Source: Treponema sp. (GTDB taxonomy: Bacteria; Spirochaetota; Spirochaetia; Treponematales; Treponemataceae). Taken from it: DNA of 64,000 nt. A model generated the notes under the pieces. That model saw only the letters and a list, made by a program, of their open reading frames with translations, made no database searches and was not told the DNA's origin. The stretch lies in the NCBI GenBank assembly GCA_016286535.1, contig JAEESZ010000006.1, positions 124,001 through 188,000 of the forward strand, given 5' to 3'. Positions 34,961 to 42,132 of the stretch are shown one piece after another; the first letter of the stretch is position 1; each line of letters opens with the position of its first letter. The position numbers and the translations under genes were made by a program.

Positions 34961-35824
34961 ATGAAAAGCGAAACAATTTTAAAAAGTGATGAATATAAAG
35001 AATTTCCGGTTGGAGTTTTTTCGCAGGGTACTTACCTGCCCCGCCTGCACCATCATGTAGAATATGAACTTTTTTACCTGGACAGGGGCAGCGTTCAGCT
35101 GAAAATTGAAAAAGATTCCTTTGAGCTTAAAGAAGGGGACTGCTTTTTTTTAGAGCCCGAAAAGGAACACTGTGTTATAGGACAGAGAGACAGTTACCAC
35201 TATTATGCCCTGGTTTTTGAAGCTTCAATTCTTGGCAGTGAAGAGGATTCCTGCCGCACATTTTTTGAAAGTATTAAGATTCACAGATTTTTAAAACTTT
35301 CAGCAGAAATAATCACAAAAATAAAAGAGTCTGTTGATTTTATAAAAAAGGATGATAAAAGCAGGAATTTTATAATAAAAGCTCTTTTATACGAGATTAT
35401 TTCCTACATCATTCAGACAAAGCAGTTTGAATATGTTTCAAGTCTGGCTAACATAAAGAAAATAAGTATATCAGCCATAGACAATGCCATTAATTTTATT
35501 CACAACCATTTTAAGGAAAACATAGATTTTGAAGATGTCCAGAAGGAATCTGATTACAGTAAGAGCCACTTTACAAGACTTTTTAAAGAAACTACAGGAA
35601 TGTCTTTTACCGAGTACCTGAATAAATACCGTACGGAAAAAGCCTGCCTGGACTTAATCTACACTAAAAAGAATATTACAGAAATTGCCAGCGAAAACGG
35701 CTTTAACAATATTCAGTATTTTTCCAGGGTCTTCAGGCATATTATGGGCTGCACCCCAAAGGAATACCAGAAAAAAGCTGTAGATGTAATTGTTCCTTCC
35801 ACCATTCCCGATGCTATTTTATAA
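34961..35824 (+). CDS. AraC-family regulator with N-terminal cupin domain
   Basis: The 287-residue regulator has a cupin sugar-binding domain (LPRLHHHVEYELFYLDRG, LKEGDCFFLEPEKEHC) at about residues 20-90 and a C-terminal pair of helix-turn-helices (IDFEDVQKESDYSKSHFTRLFKETTGMSFTEYLNKYR, ITEIASENGFNNIQYFSRVFR). It probably activates the divergent ABC importer in response to its sugar. The start is the ATG at 34961; an in-frame TTG fourteen codons upstream would add a hydrophobic stretch and is rejected. TTGTCT-16-TAGAAT lies ten bases upstream, so the leader is very short. Confidence 0.92.
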   Translation: MKSETILKSDEYKEFPVGVFSQGTYLPRLHHHVEYELFYLDRGSVQLKIEKDSFELKEGDCFFLEPEKEHCVIGQRDSYHYYALVFEASILGSEEDSCRTFFESIKIHRFLKLSAEIITKIKESVDFIKKDDKSRNFIIKALLYEIISYIIQTKQFEYVSSLANIKKISISAIDNAINFIHNHFKENIDFEDVQKESDYSKSHFTRLFKETTGMSFTEYLNKYRTEKACLDLIYTKKNITEIASENGFNNIQYFSRVFRHIMGCTPKEYQKKAVDVIVPSTIPDAIL

Positions 35825-35862
35825 AAAAAGGGAGCCGCCCGAAAAATCAGACAGCTCCCAGG
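35822..35862 (-). terminator. Terminator of the secreted-protein gene
   Basis: On the minus strand GGGAGC pairs with GCTCCC across an internal loop, followed by seven T. It also lies immediately after the AraC stop on the other strand. Confidence 0.8.
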
Positions 35863-35893
35863 AACATGTTTAAAAGCTTTTTACGCTTTTAGA

Positions 35894-36688
35894 TTACTCT
35901 AAACCTTCGATTGTAAGCCAGTCGAAGTATACAGGACATACAGCTTTTCCACCCTTTCCATCGAACTGAAGTTCAATAGCATTGTGTTTACCTCTTGAGA
36001 AGCCAGCCTTGAATTCGCCCTTTACCTTTCCTAATTCATAAGTTTTGTTTGCGAAATCAATTGTACAAACATGCCAGCCGGCACCAATGTCTGCAAGTGC
36101 ACAGTGATCAATTGGACCATCAAGATATGTAAGACCCCAGTTTGTATCGCGAACATTAAAACGGAAAGTAGCAAGTTCGCGGGCATCTTCTGTAGCATAT
36201 TCTGCAGGAATATAAATCTTAAATTTAACTACAGCATTTTTAACGCTTTTTGATTTTGCCCCCTGTTCAGAGAAGTTCAAAATCCAGCCGATGTGTTTTG
36301 CCATTGTAAGGTTGAAAGCAATAATAGAATCACCTTCTCCACAATCTATTTTTTCATAAGTATGAGCCATGATATCTTCTGCCCAGTCACCGGTTCCATC
36401 TTCATACTGGAATTTTGAATAAAGATCGCCTGTGTGAAGGTAAGTCTTTCCACCATCTGGAGCCCATTTTTCCAGTTCTGCATCAACCATGTTGTATTTT
36501 GCTTTTGCTTCTTCTTCATCAATGCCGGCTGCACCAGGAATAATATCATCATACATCTGATAAACATAAGTTTTATCTGTTAATGAAGATTTAGCTTTTG
36601 GCTGTTTTGCCTTTTTTGCAAATGCAGAACCACCACACATAAGGGCCATAACAGCAAGAGAAACTGTAACTTTGAACATTTTTTTCAT
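35894..36688 (-). CDS. Secreted protein with carbohydrate-binding-like beta domain
   Basis: The 264-residue product has a signal peptide (MKKMFKVTVSLAVMALMCGGSAFA) followed by a Lys-rich start. The mature part alternates beta strands with aromatic residues (GWILNFSEQ, VKFKIYIP, FRFNVRDTNWGLTYLDG, IELQFDGKG, CPVYFDWLTIEGLE), a pattern seen in jelly-roll CBM-like or endo-glucanase accessory domains. The exact family is not certain. The start at 36688 follows CGGAGGAAAAAA. It lies downstream of a LacI gene, with its own promoter TTGACA-16-TATACT. Confidence 0.78.
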   Translation of the reverse strand: MKKMFKVTVSLAVMALMCGGSAFAKKAKQPKAKSSLTDKTYVYQMYDDIIPGAAGIDEEEAKAKYNMVDAELEKWAPDGGKTYLHTGDLYSKFQYEDGTGDWAEDIMAHTYEKIDCGEGDSIIAFNLTMAKHIGWILNFSEQGAKSKSVKNAVVKFKIYIPAEYATEDARELATFRFNVRDTNWGLTYLDGPIDHCALADIGAGWHVCTIDFANKTYELGKVKGEFKAGFSRGKHNAIELQFDGKGGKAVCPVYFDWLTIEGLE

Positions 36689-36732
36689 TTTTTTCCTCCG
36701 TAGGTCCGTAAGGGACGTTTTTTTATAATTTA

Positions 36733-36760
36733 AGTATAAAACCGAATTTATTTTTGTCAA
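36733..36760 (-). promoter_or_regulatory. Promoter of the secreted-protein gene
   Basis: On the minus strand TTGACA (36755-36760) and TATACT (36733-36738) are spaced by 16 bases. The leader holds a small hairpin (GTCC/GGAC) just before the ribosome site. Confidence 0.6.
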
Positions 36761-36864
36761 ATTTAAAGTTATTTTTATACTTTTTAAGGAGGATTTTTAA
36801 GAATTTCTAAGTTTAATTTTTAAGTAATTTTAAGTATATTTTAGGCAAAATTAAAAAATCTTAC

Positions 36865-37890
36865 TTATTTTTTTACCGACTCCCGCTCAATAAGACTGCA
36901 TTTTATTCTGCTTTCTTTTGCAAAATCTTTTCTTCCTTCGAGCTGGGCCAGTAAAATTGAAGCCGCACTTGCACCCAGGTCAATCAGGGGGATTTCCATT
37001 GTGGTAAGCTGAGGCCTTAAGAAAATTGAAACTTCCCTGTTATCAAAACCAATAACATCAATATCTTTACCAGGCTTAAGATTCTTTTCAAAAAGATAGT
37101 CATAAACTCCGGCAGCCATCAAATCATTAAAACAGAAAATAGAGTCCAAATCTTTGTTATTTTCCAGAAGATTTTTACAGCATTCATAGCCTGCTTCGCG
37201 GGTCCAGTTTCCAAAATAAACCAGAGACTGATCCATATCAATCTTGTGGACTGCAAGAGCCTTTTTACAGCCTTCAAGACGGAGTTTGGTATGGAAATTA
37301 TCCTTGGCTCCGCAGACAAAACCCGTTTTTTTATTTCCCTTTTGAATTAAATAATCTATGATGGTTACTGCAGAATCTTCATCATCTATAACTACATAAG
37401 GATAGTCAGAATCTGCACATTCCGAATAGGAAATTACCACCGGAACCGGAAGATTTTTTGGAAGAAAATCTATTTTTCTTGAGTGACAGGCAACAAAAAT
37501 AAAGGCATCAACCTTAATTGAAAGCATCTCCTGAAAAGCCTTTTCTACTTCTTCTTTATACTCGTCTGAATATTTTCCGGAATACCTGTAATAATATCTT
37601 AAATTTTCAAAAATTAATTTATAGCCTTTTTTTTCGAGGGCAGAAGTTATACCTTCAATCTGCAGTGGCGAACAGAATTCTGTAATTTCTTCGATAATTA
37701 CACCAATTGTATTTGTTTTGGTGGAACGAAGACTTCTGGCCATGTAATTTGGTGTATATCCACTTTCTTTAATAATTTTTAAAACCCTGTCTTTTGTGGC
37801 AAGAGAAACATTTGTTTTTCCATTCAGTATGTTAGATACGGTTGCAATAGAAACTTTACTTTTTGCGGCAATTTCTTTTAGTGTAATCAT
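36865..37890 (-). CDS. LacI-family transcriptional regulator
   Basis: The 341-residue regulator starts with a LacI helix-turn-helix (ITLKEIAAKSKVSIATVSNILNG) and hinge (YTPNYMARSLRSTKT), followed by a sugar-binding-like domain (NTIGVIIEE, VVISYSECADSDYP, GFVCGAKDN, DIDVIGFDNREVS). It is divergent from dapA with 85 bases between start codons; a palindrome there overlaps the dapA -10. Targets may be itself, the downstream secreted protein, or dapA-add-asd. No ribosome site precedes the ATG. Confidence 0.92.
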   Translation of the reverse strand: MITLKEIAAKSKVSIATVSNILNGKTNVSLATKDRVLKIIKESGYTPNYMARSLRSTKTNTIGVIIEEITEFCSPLQIEGITSALEKKGYKLIFENLRYYYRYSGKYSDEYKEEVEKAFQEMLSIKVDAFIFVACHSRKIDFLPKNLPVPVVISYSECADSDYPYVVIDDEDSAVTIIDYLIQKGNKKTGFVCGAKDNFHTKLRLEGCKKALAVHKIDMDQSLVYFGNWTREAGYECCKNLLENNKDLDSIFCFNDLMAAGVYDYLFEKNLKPGKDIDVIGFDNREVSIFLRPQLTTMEIPLIDLGASAASILLAQLEGRKDFAKESRIKCSLIERESVKK

Positions 37891-37912
37891 ATTTTTAGTC
37901 TACCCCATATAA

Positions 37913-37941
37913 TTGAAAATATCACGCAAATTCACTAAAAT
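37913..37941 (+). promoter_or_regulatory. Promoter of dapA-add-asd
   Basis: TTGAAA (37913-37918) and TAAAAT (37936-37941) are spaced by 17 bases, 34 bases upstream of the dapA ATG. Confidence 0.6.
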
Positions 37942-37946
37942 TAGTG
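37933..37946. promoter_or_regulatory. Palindromic operator candidate at dapA promoter
   Basis: CACTAA and TTAGTG flank two central bases; the palindrome overlaps the -10 hexamer of dapA. The divergent LacI-family protein is the obvious candidate binder, but its core differs from the AACGTT sites at 17346 and 18441. Confidence 0.45.
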
Positions 37947-37975
37947 GCAAAATTCATTTATCAGAGGTAAAAACT

Positions 37976-38890
37976 ATGAATATTTTTAAGGGTGCTTACA
38001 CAGCTTTAATTACCCCTATGAACCCTGATGGTTCAGTAGATTTTGATGGCTTCCGCAAGAATGTAAAGTTTCAGCTGGAAGAAGGCATTGACGGATTAGT
38101 TCCCCTCGGAACAACTGCAGAAACTCCAACCTTGGATGAAAAACCTGGCAGTGAAGAAGATAAACTGATTCAGATTGTATTTGAAGAAGTCCGTGCATTT
38201 GAAAAAACCTCTGGTAAAAAAATCCCTGTTATTTTGGGTGCCGGTTCAAATAATACAAAGGACGCAGTTGCTTACTGTGAACGTGCAAAAAAAGCAGGAG
38301 CAGATGCAGCACTGGTTGTTACTCCTTATTATAACAAACCATCTAAGGAAGGTATCTTCAGACATTTTGAAGCAGTATCTAAAGTTGGTATTCCTATTAT
38401 TGTTTACAACATTGCAGGAAGAACAGGATTAAACATTCCAACAGACTTACTGGTAAGAATTGCAGAACTTCCTAATATTGCCGGTGTAAAAGAAGCAAGC
38501 GGCTCTGTTGCCCAGATGATGGAAGTTATTGGACAGGTAAAGGCTAAACATCCTGACTTTGCAGTTATGAGTGGTGATGATGGTCTTACACTTCCTTTAA
38601 TTGCCTGCGGTGGTGATGGAATTATTTCTGTTGCTTCAAACATGATTCCAGCCCTTATGCATGAACTTGCAGATGCTGCCCTCAAGGGAGATTTTGTAAA
38701 GGCAAGGGAAATAAATTACAGACTTGCACCTTTCTTTAAGGCTGAATTCTGTGATGGTAACCCATCTTCAATAAAGTATGCTATGGCTTACAAAAAGATG
38801 CCTTCTGGTCCATGCCGTCTGCCACTTGTAGAAGTTACAGATGCTGCTAAGGCACAGATTGAAAAGGCAATTAAAGATTGTAACCTTTAA
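37976..38890 (+). CDS. dapA: 4-hydroxy-tetrahydrodipicolinate synthase
   Basis: DapA condenses pyruvate with aspartate semialdehyde, the first committed step of lysine/diaminopimelate synthesis. The 304-residue TIM barrel has the Schiff-base Lys172 (AGVKEASGS), Tyr144 (VYN) and Arg149 (GRTG), and the GTTAET phosphate-like motif near residues 45-50. The start is the ATG at 37976 with an AGAGGT ribosome site; an in-frame upstream TTG would add 21 residues overlapping the promoter. It heads an operon with add and asd; asd supplies its substrate. Confidence 0.94.
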   Translation: MNIFKGAYTALITPMNPDGSVDFDGFRKNVKFQLEEGIDGLVPLGTTAETPTLDEKPGSEEDKLIQIVFEEVRAFEKTSGKKIPVILGAGSNNTKDAVAYCERAKKAGADAALVVTPYYNKPSKEGIFRHFEAVSKVGIPIIVYNIAGRTGLNIPTDLLVRIAELPNIAGVKEASGSVAQMMEVIGQVKAKHPDFAVMSGDDGLTLPLIACGGDGIISVASNMIPALMHELADAALKGDFVKAREINYRLAPFFKAEFCDGNPSSIKYAMAYKKMPSGPCRLPLVEVTDAAKAQIEKAIKDCNL

Positions 38891-38910
38891 GCTGAAAGCA
38901 GGAAGAAATA

Positions 38911-39891
38911 ATGATTGATTTACACTGTCATCTGGATGGAAGTATTTCTCTGGAAATTGCAAAAGAACTTGCAAAACTTCAGAAGCTTGAACTTCCTGCT
39001 AAAAATGATGACCAGCTGCAAAAAAAATTATCTGTTTCTTCCGACTGTGAAAGCCTGAATGATTTTCTTAAGTGCTTTGACTTACCTTTAACTCTGCTGC
39101 AGACAAAAGAAGGAATCAGGCAGGCTGTATTCTTAGTTCAGGAAAAATTCAGGAAGGAAGGACTTTTTTACCTGGAGTTGAGATTTGCGCCACAATTACA
39201 TCTTACAAAAGGCCTTAGCCAGGAAGAGGTAATTTTGAGTGCCCTTGAAGGCTTAAAACTCAGTTCCTTGCACACAAACTTAATTTTATGCTGTATGCGG
39301 GCTGACAATAACCTTGAAGAAAATCTTGAGACAGTAAGGCTGGCTAAAAAATATTTAGTTGAAGATAATGGCGTAGTTGCCATTGATCTTGCAGGAGCAG
39401 AAGCCCTTTACAAAACCTCAGCTTTTGAAAGGGAATTTGAACTTGCAAAAAAAGAAGGAATTCCTTTTACCATTCATGCTGGAGAAGCTGACGGTGCAGA
39501 CAGCGTAAAAACAGCACTGAAATTTGGTGCAAAAAGAATTGGCCACGGGGTCAGGATCTATGAAGATGCTGACCTGGTGGACTTTATTATAAAAAACAAA
39601 ATACCTTTGGAAATGTGCCCTACTTCCAACCGTCAGACAAAAGCGGTAGAAGACATGAAGGTATATCCTTTAAAAGAATATCTTTCAAAAGGAATAAAGG
39701 TAACTTTGAACACAGATGATCCTGCAATATGCGGAACATCTTTAAAAAACGAGTTTTCCTACATTGAAAAAATGTATGGTATTAGTGATGAACAAAAAAA
39801 AGTGATTTTACAAAACAGTATAGAGGCAGCTTTTTGTTCACAGGAATATAAAACTGAAATGAAAAAACTTTTATTAGAGGAAAGACTATGA
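38911..39891 (+). CDS. add: Adenosine deaminase
   Basis: The 326-residue enzyme deaminates adenosine or deoxyadenosine to inosine. All canonical motifs are present: HCHLDG (His5, His7), HAGEADG (His189, Glu192), RIGHG (His212), CPTSN and LNTDDP (Asp269, Asp270). It is shorter than eukaryotic ADA but of usual bacterial length. It starts 20 bases after dapA and its stop overlaps the asd start as ATGA. Lying between two lysine-pathway genes, it has no metabolic link to them that I can name. A second, divergent member is at 5813. Confidence 0.94.
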   Translation: MIDLHCHLDGSISLEIAKELAKLQKLELPAKNDDQLQKKLSVSSDCESLNDFLKCFDLPLTLLQTKEGIRQAVFLVQEKFRKEGLFYLELRFAPQLHLTKGLSQEEVILSALEGLKLSSLHTNLILCCMRADNNLEENLETVRLAKKYLVEDNGVVAIDLAGAEALYKTSAFEREFELAKKEGIPFTIHAGEADGADSVKTALKFGAKRIGHGVRIYEDADLVDFIIKNKIPLEMCPTSNRQTKAVEDMKVYPLKEYLSKGIKVTLNTDDPAICGTSLKNEFSYIEKMYGISDEQKKVILQNSIEAAFCSQEYKTEMKKLLLEERL

Positions 39892-40985
39892 GTGCAAAGA
39901 TTAAAGTTGGAGTTTTAGGCGCAACTGGTATGGTAGGACAGCGCTATATTAAACTGCTGGAAAATCATCCATGGTTTGAAGTAACATACGTTGCTGCAAG
40001 TCCACGTTCAGCAGGAAAGCCTTATTGCGAAGCTGTAAAAAACCGTTGGTTAATTGGAGCAGATATTCCTGCTGCAGTTGCAAACCTTATTGTTGAAGAT
40101 GCAAATGACGAAAAGAAAGCTCTTGGCAAATGCAGTTTCGTTTTCAGTGCCCTTGAAATGGGAAAAGACGAAATCAAAGCTCTTGAAGCTGCTTATGCTG
40201 CAGAAGGTATTCCTGTAGTTTCTAACGCTTCTGCAAACCGCTGGACAGAAGATGTTCCTATGCTGGTTCCAGAAATCAACTACTCTCATCTTGATGTAAT
40301 TGCAGAACAGAAAAAACATCACGGCTGGGACAAAGGTTTTATTGCCGTTAAACCAAACTGCTCGCTTCAGACATATATGATGCCTATTCATGCCCTTATT
40401 CAGGCTGGCTACCCAGTTAAGAGAATGGTTGTTACAACTTTACAGGCAACTTCCGGCGCAGGTTATCCTGGCGTTTCTTCTTTTGACATGATTGATAATA
40501 TCGTTCCTTTCATTGGCGGAGAAGAAGAAAAAACAGAAAAAGAATGTCTTAAGATTCTTGGAAGTGTAAAAGACGGTAAGATTGAAAACGCAAAATACCC
40601 TATTGTTTCTTCTACCTGTACACGAGTACCAGTTGTAGACGGACATACAGCCTGCGTTTCTCTTGAATTTGATTTACCAGATGACAAAAAACCAAGCCTC
40701 GAAGAAATTGAAAGCGTATGGACCTCTTACAGATCTCTTCCTCAGGAATTAAATCTTCCTAGCGCACCGGAACATCCAATTGTTGTACGCCACGAAGAAA
40801 ATCGTCCTCAGCCACGCCGTGACCGCGAAACAGAAAAGGGAATGGCATGTGTAATCGGAAGATTAAGACCTTGTAACGTATTCGATATTAAGTTCGTTGC
40901 TTTAAGCCACAATACAAAACGTGGTGCAGCTTTAGGCGGCATCTTAAACGCAGAATTATTAAAAGCTAAAAACTTCTTGTCATAG
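39888..40985 (+). CDS. asd: Aspartate-semialdehyde dehydrogenase, archaeal/fungal type
   Basis: Asd reduces aspartyl-4-phosphate to aspartate semialdehyde with NADPH, supplying dapA and threonine/methionine synthesis. The 365-residue protein has the nucleotide motif GATGMVGQ near residues 11-18, the catalytic Cys158 in KPNCSLQTY, TTLQATSGAGYPGV and the acid/base histidine region. The PNCSLQ form and the length place it in the archaeal/fungal subgroup, distinct from the enterobacterial one. It is translationally coupled to add by a four-base overlap and followed by a repeat-rich non-coding block. Confidence 0.95.
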   Translation: MSAKIKVGVLGATGMVGQRYIKLLENHPWFEVTYVAASPRSAGKPYCEAVKNRWLIGADIPAAVANLIVEDANDEKKALGKCSFVFSALEMGKDEIKALEAAYAAEGIPVVSNASANRWTEDVPMLVPEINYSHLDVIAEQKKHHGWDKGFIAVKPNCSLQTYMMPIHALIQAGYPVKRMVVTTLQATSGAGYPGVSSFDMIDNIVPFIGGEEEKTEKECLKILGSVKDGKIENAKYPIVSSTCTRVPVVDGHTACVSLEFDLPDDKKPSLEEIESVWTSYRSLPQELNLPSAPEHPIVVRHEENRPQPRRDRETEKGMACVIGRLRPCNVFDIKFVALSHNTKRGAALGGILNAELLKAKNFLS

Positions 40986-41374
40986 AAAAAAAAGCTTCCG
41001 CTGGAAAAATAAAAAAAGCTTCCGCTGGAACAAAAAAAAACTCCAGCGGGAGTTTTTTTTAACTTCAATCAAAAAGCTTCCGCTGGAAAAATAAAAAAGC
41101 TTCCGCGCTTTTTTGGAAACTTGTTCTTGGAAAAGCTCCCGCAGGAACCGGCTTTATGCTCCGCCGAGAAGAGCCAGCTTCGCTGCGTTTTCTTTACAGA
41201 AAGAACTGGCCTTATACTCTTCAACGCTCCGCAAAAGCCGAACCCTGCTCGCGCTTTTTGGAAAATACGAATAAAAAAAGCGTGAGCTGAGAGCAGGTTT
41301 TGACCAGCGTTGATACGTCAGTATCTCAGCTGGTCATAAACCTTGCTCCAGCGGAAGCTTTTTTTGTAGATTTT
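40986..41374. repeat. Repeat-rich non-coding block between asd and methyltransferase
   Basis: This 389-base gap holds no credible gene. AAGCTTCCGCTGGAA occurs at 40992-41006, 41016-41030 and 41074-41088, with a partial copy at 41097-41106 and a degenerate one at 41133-41147. An inverted copy, TCCAGCGGAAGCTT, is at 41347-41360. A hairpin GACCAGC-gtt-GATAC-gtca-GTATC-tca-GCTGGTC lies at 41302-41335. The block is richer in G+C than the other spacers. It may be a small mobile repeat, a structured RNA or a set of terminators. Confidence 0.7.
41034..41060 (+). terminator. Terminator of dapA-add-asd
   Basis: AAAAACTCC-agc-GGGAGTTTTTTTT gives a short hairpin with an eight-T run on the plus strand, within the repeat block. 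Confidence 0.7.
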
Positions 41375-42118
41375 CTACTTCTTAGCCACTATTACCATTG
41401 TTCTTGCTTTTTCGTCATATGGCGAATAATCAAAATCTCCATAAACCTCAGCAGAAGCAAAACCACATTCATCAATCAAAATATCTCTTAGCTGGGCGGC
41501 AGAATAAAGGCGCTGAACAAACTCATGATCCACCTTCCGACCGTCATCCCCCGTTAAAGTCCAGTGAGAGCGAAGCCCTTCCCAGGCCCCCGTTACACTA
41601 AAATCTGTTTTTACATTCCAGGGGCCCTTTCTGAACTCTTCGCCCTTTGTAAAATACAGAATTGCAATTTCGCGGCTGGTAGATTCCAGAATAAAAGTTC
41701 CGCCATTTTTAAGGCTTTTATAAATATTTTTAAGAATCTTAATATCTTCTTCGACAGTCTTACAGTAACCAAAGGAAGTATATAGATTTACGGCACAGTC
41801 AAATTTCTTCCTGGACTTAAAGCGCCTTAAATCCTCCTTAATAAAATCTATTGAAAGATTTTCATCTAAGGCAGACTCCTTTGCGGCATCCAGCTCTGAC
41901 TGAATAATATCAACGCCGGTTACCTTCAGATTCAAAAGGGCAAGTTCAATTGAAATGCGGCCAAGACCACATCCTGCATCAAGAACAGAATCCCCATCTT
42001 TTAATCCGCCAATCTTCCTTACAAAATCTGCAACAGCCGGAGCTTCGGCCCAACGTGCTTCATCAAACATTACTGGAGCGTAATTAATCCAGAAAGCTTC
42101 ATTTTCAAACCAGTCCAT
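41375..42118 (-). CDS. Class I SAM-dependent methyltransferase
   Basis: The 247-residue protein has a methyltransferase fold with motif I VLDAGCGLGRISIELA near residues 45-60, acidic motif II (VTGVDII), motif III (IDFIKEDLRRF) and CAVNLYTSFGYC after the fourth strand. This form, with FGY after motif IV, is common in small-molecule methyltransferases of unknown substrate. It is 14 bases downstream of mutS2 with a GGAGGG ribosome site, so it belongs to the same operon. Confidence 0.88.
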   Translation of the reverse strand: MDWFENEAFWINYAPVMFDEARWAEAPAVADFVRKIGGLKDGDSVLDAGCGLGRISIELALLNLKVTGVDIIQSELDAAKESALDENLSIDFIKEDLRRFKSRKKFDCAVNLYTSFGYCKTVEEDIKILKNIYKSLKNGGTFILESTSREIAILYFTKGEEFRKGPWNVKTDFSVTGAWEGLRSHWTLTGDDGRKVDHEFVQRLYSAAQLRDILIDECGFASAEVYGDFDYSPYDEKARTMVIVAKK

Positions 42119-42132
42119 AGCACCCTCCCCGG

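Noticed and set aside
40986-41374. CRISPR array in the repeat block
   Set aside because: Copies are short, irregularly spaced and partly degenerate, and no cas gene is present.
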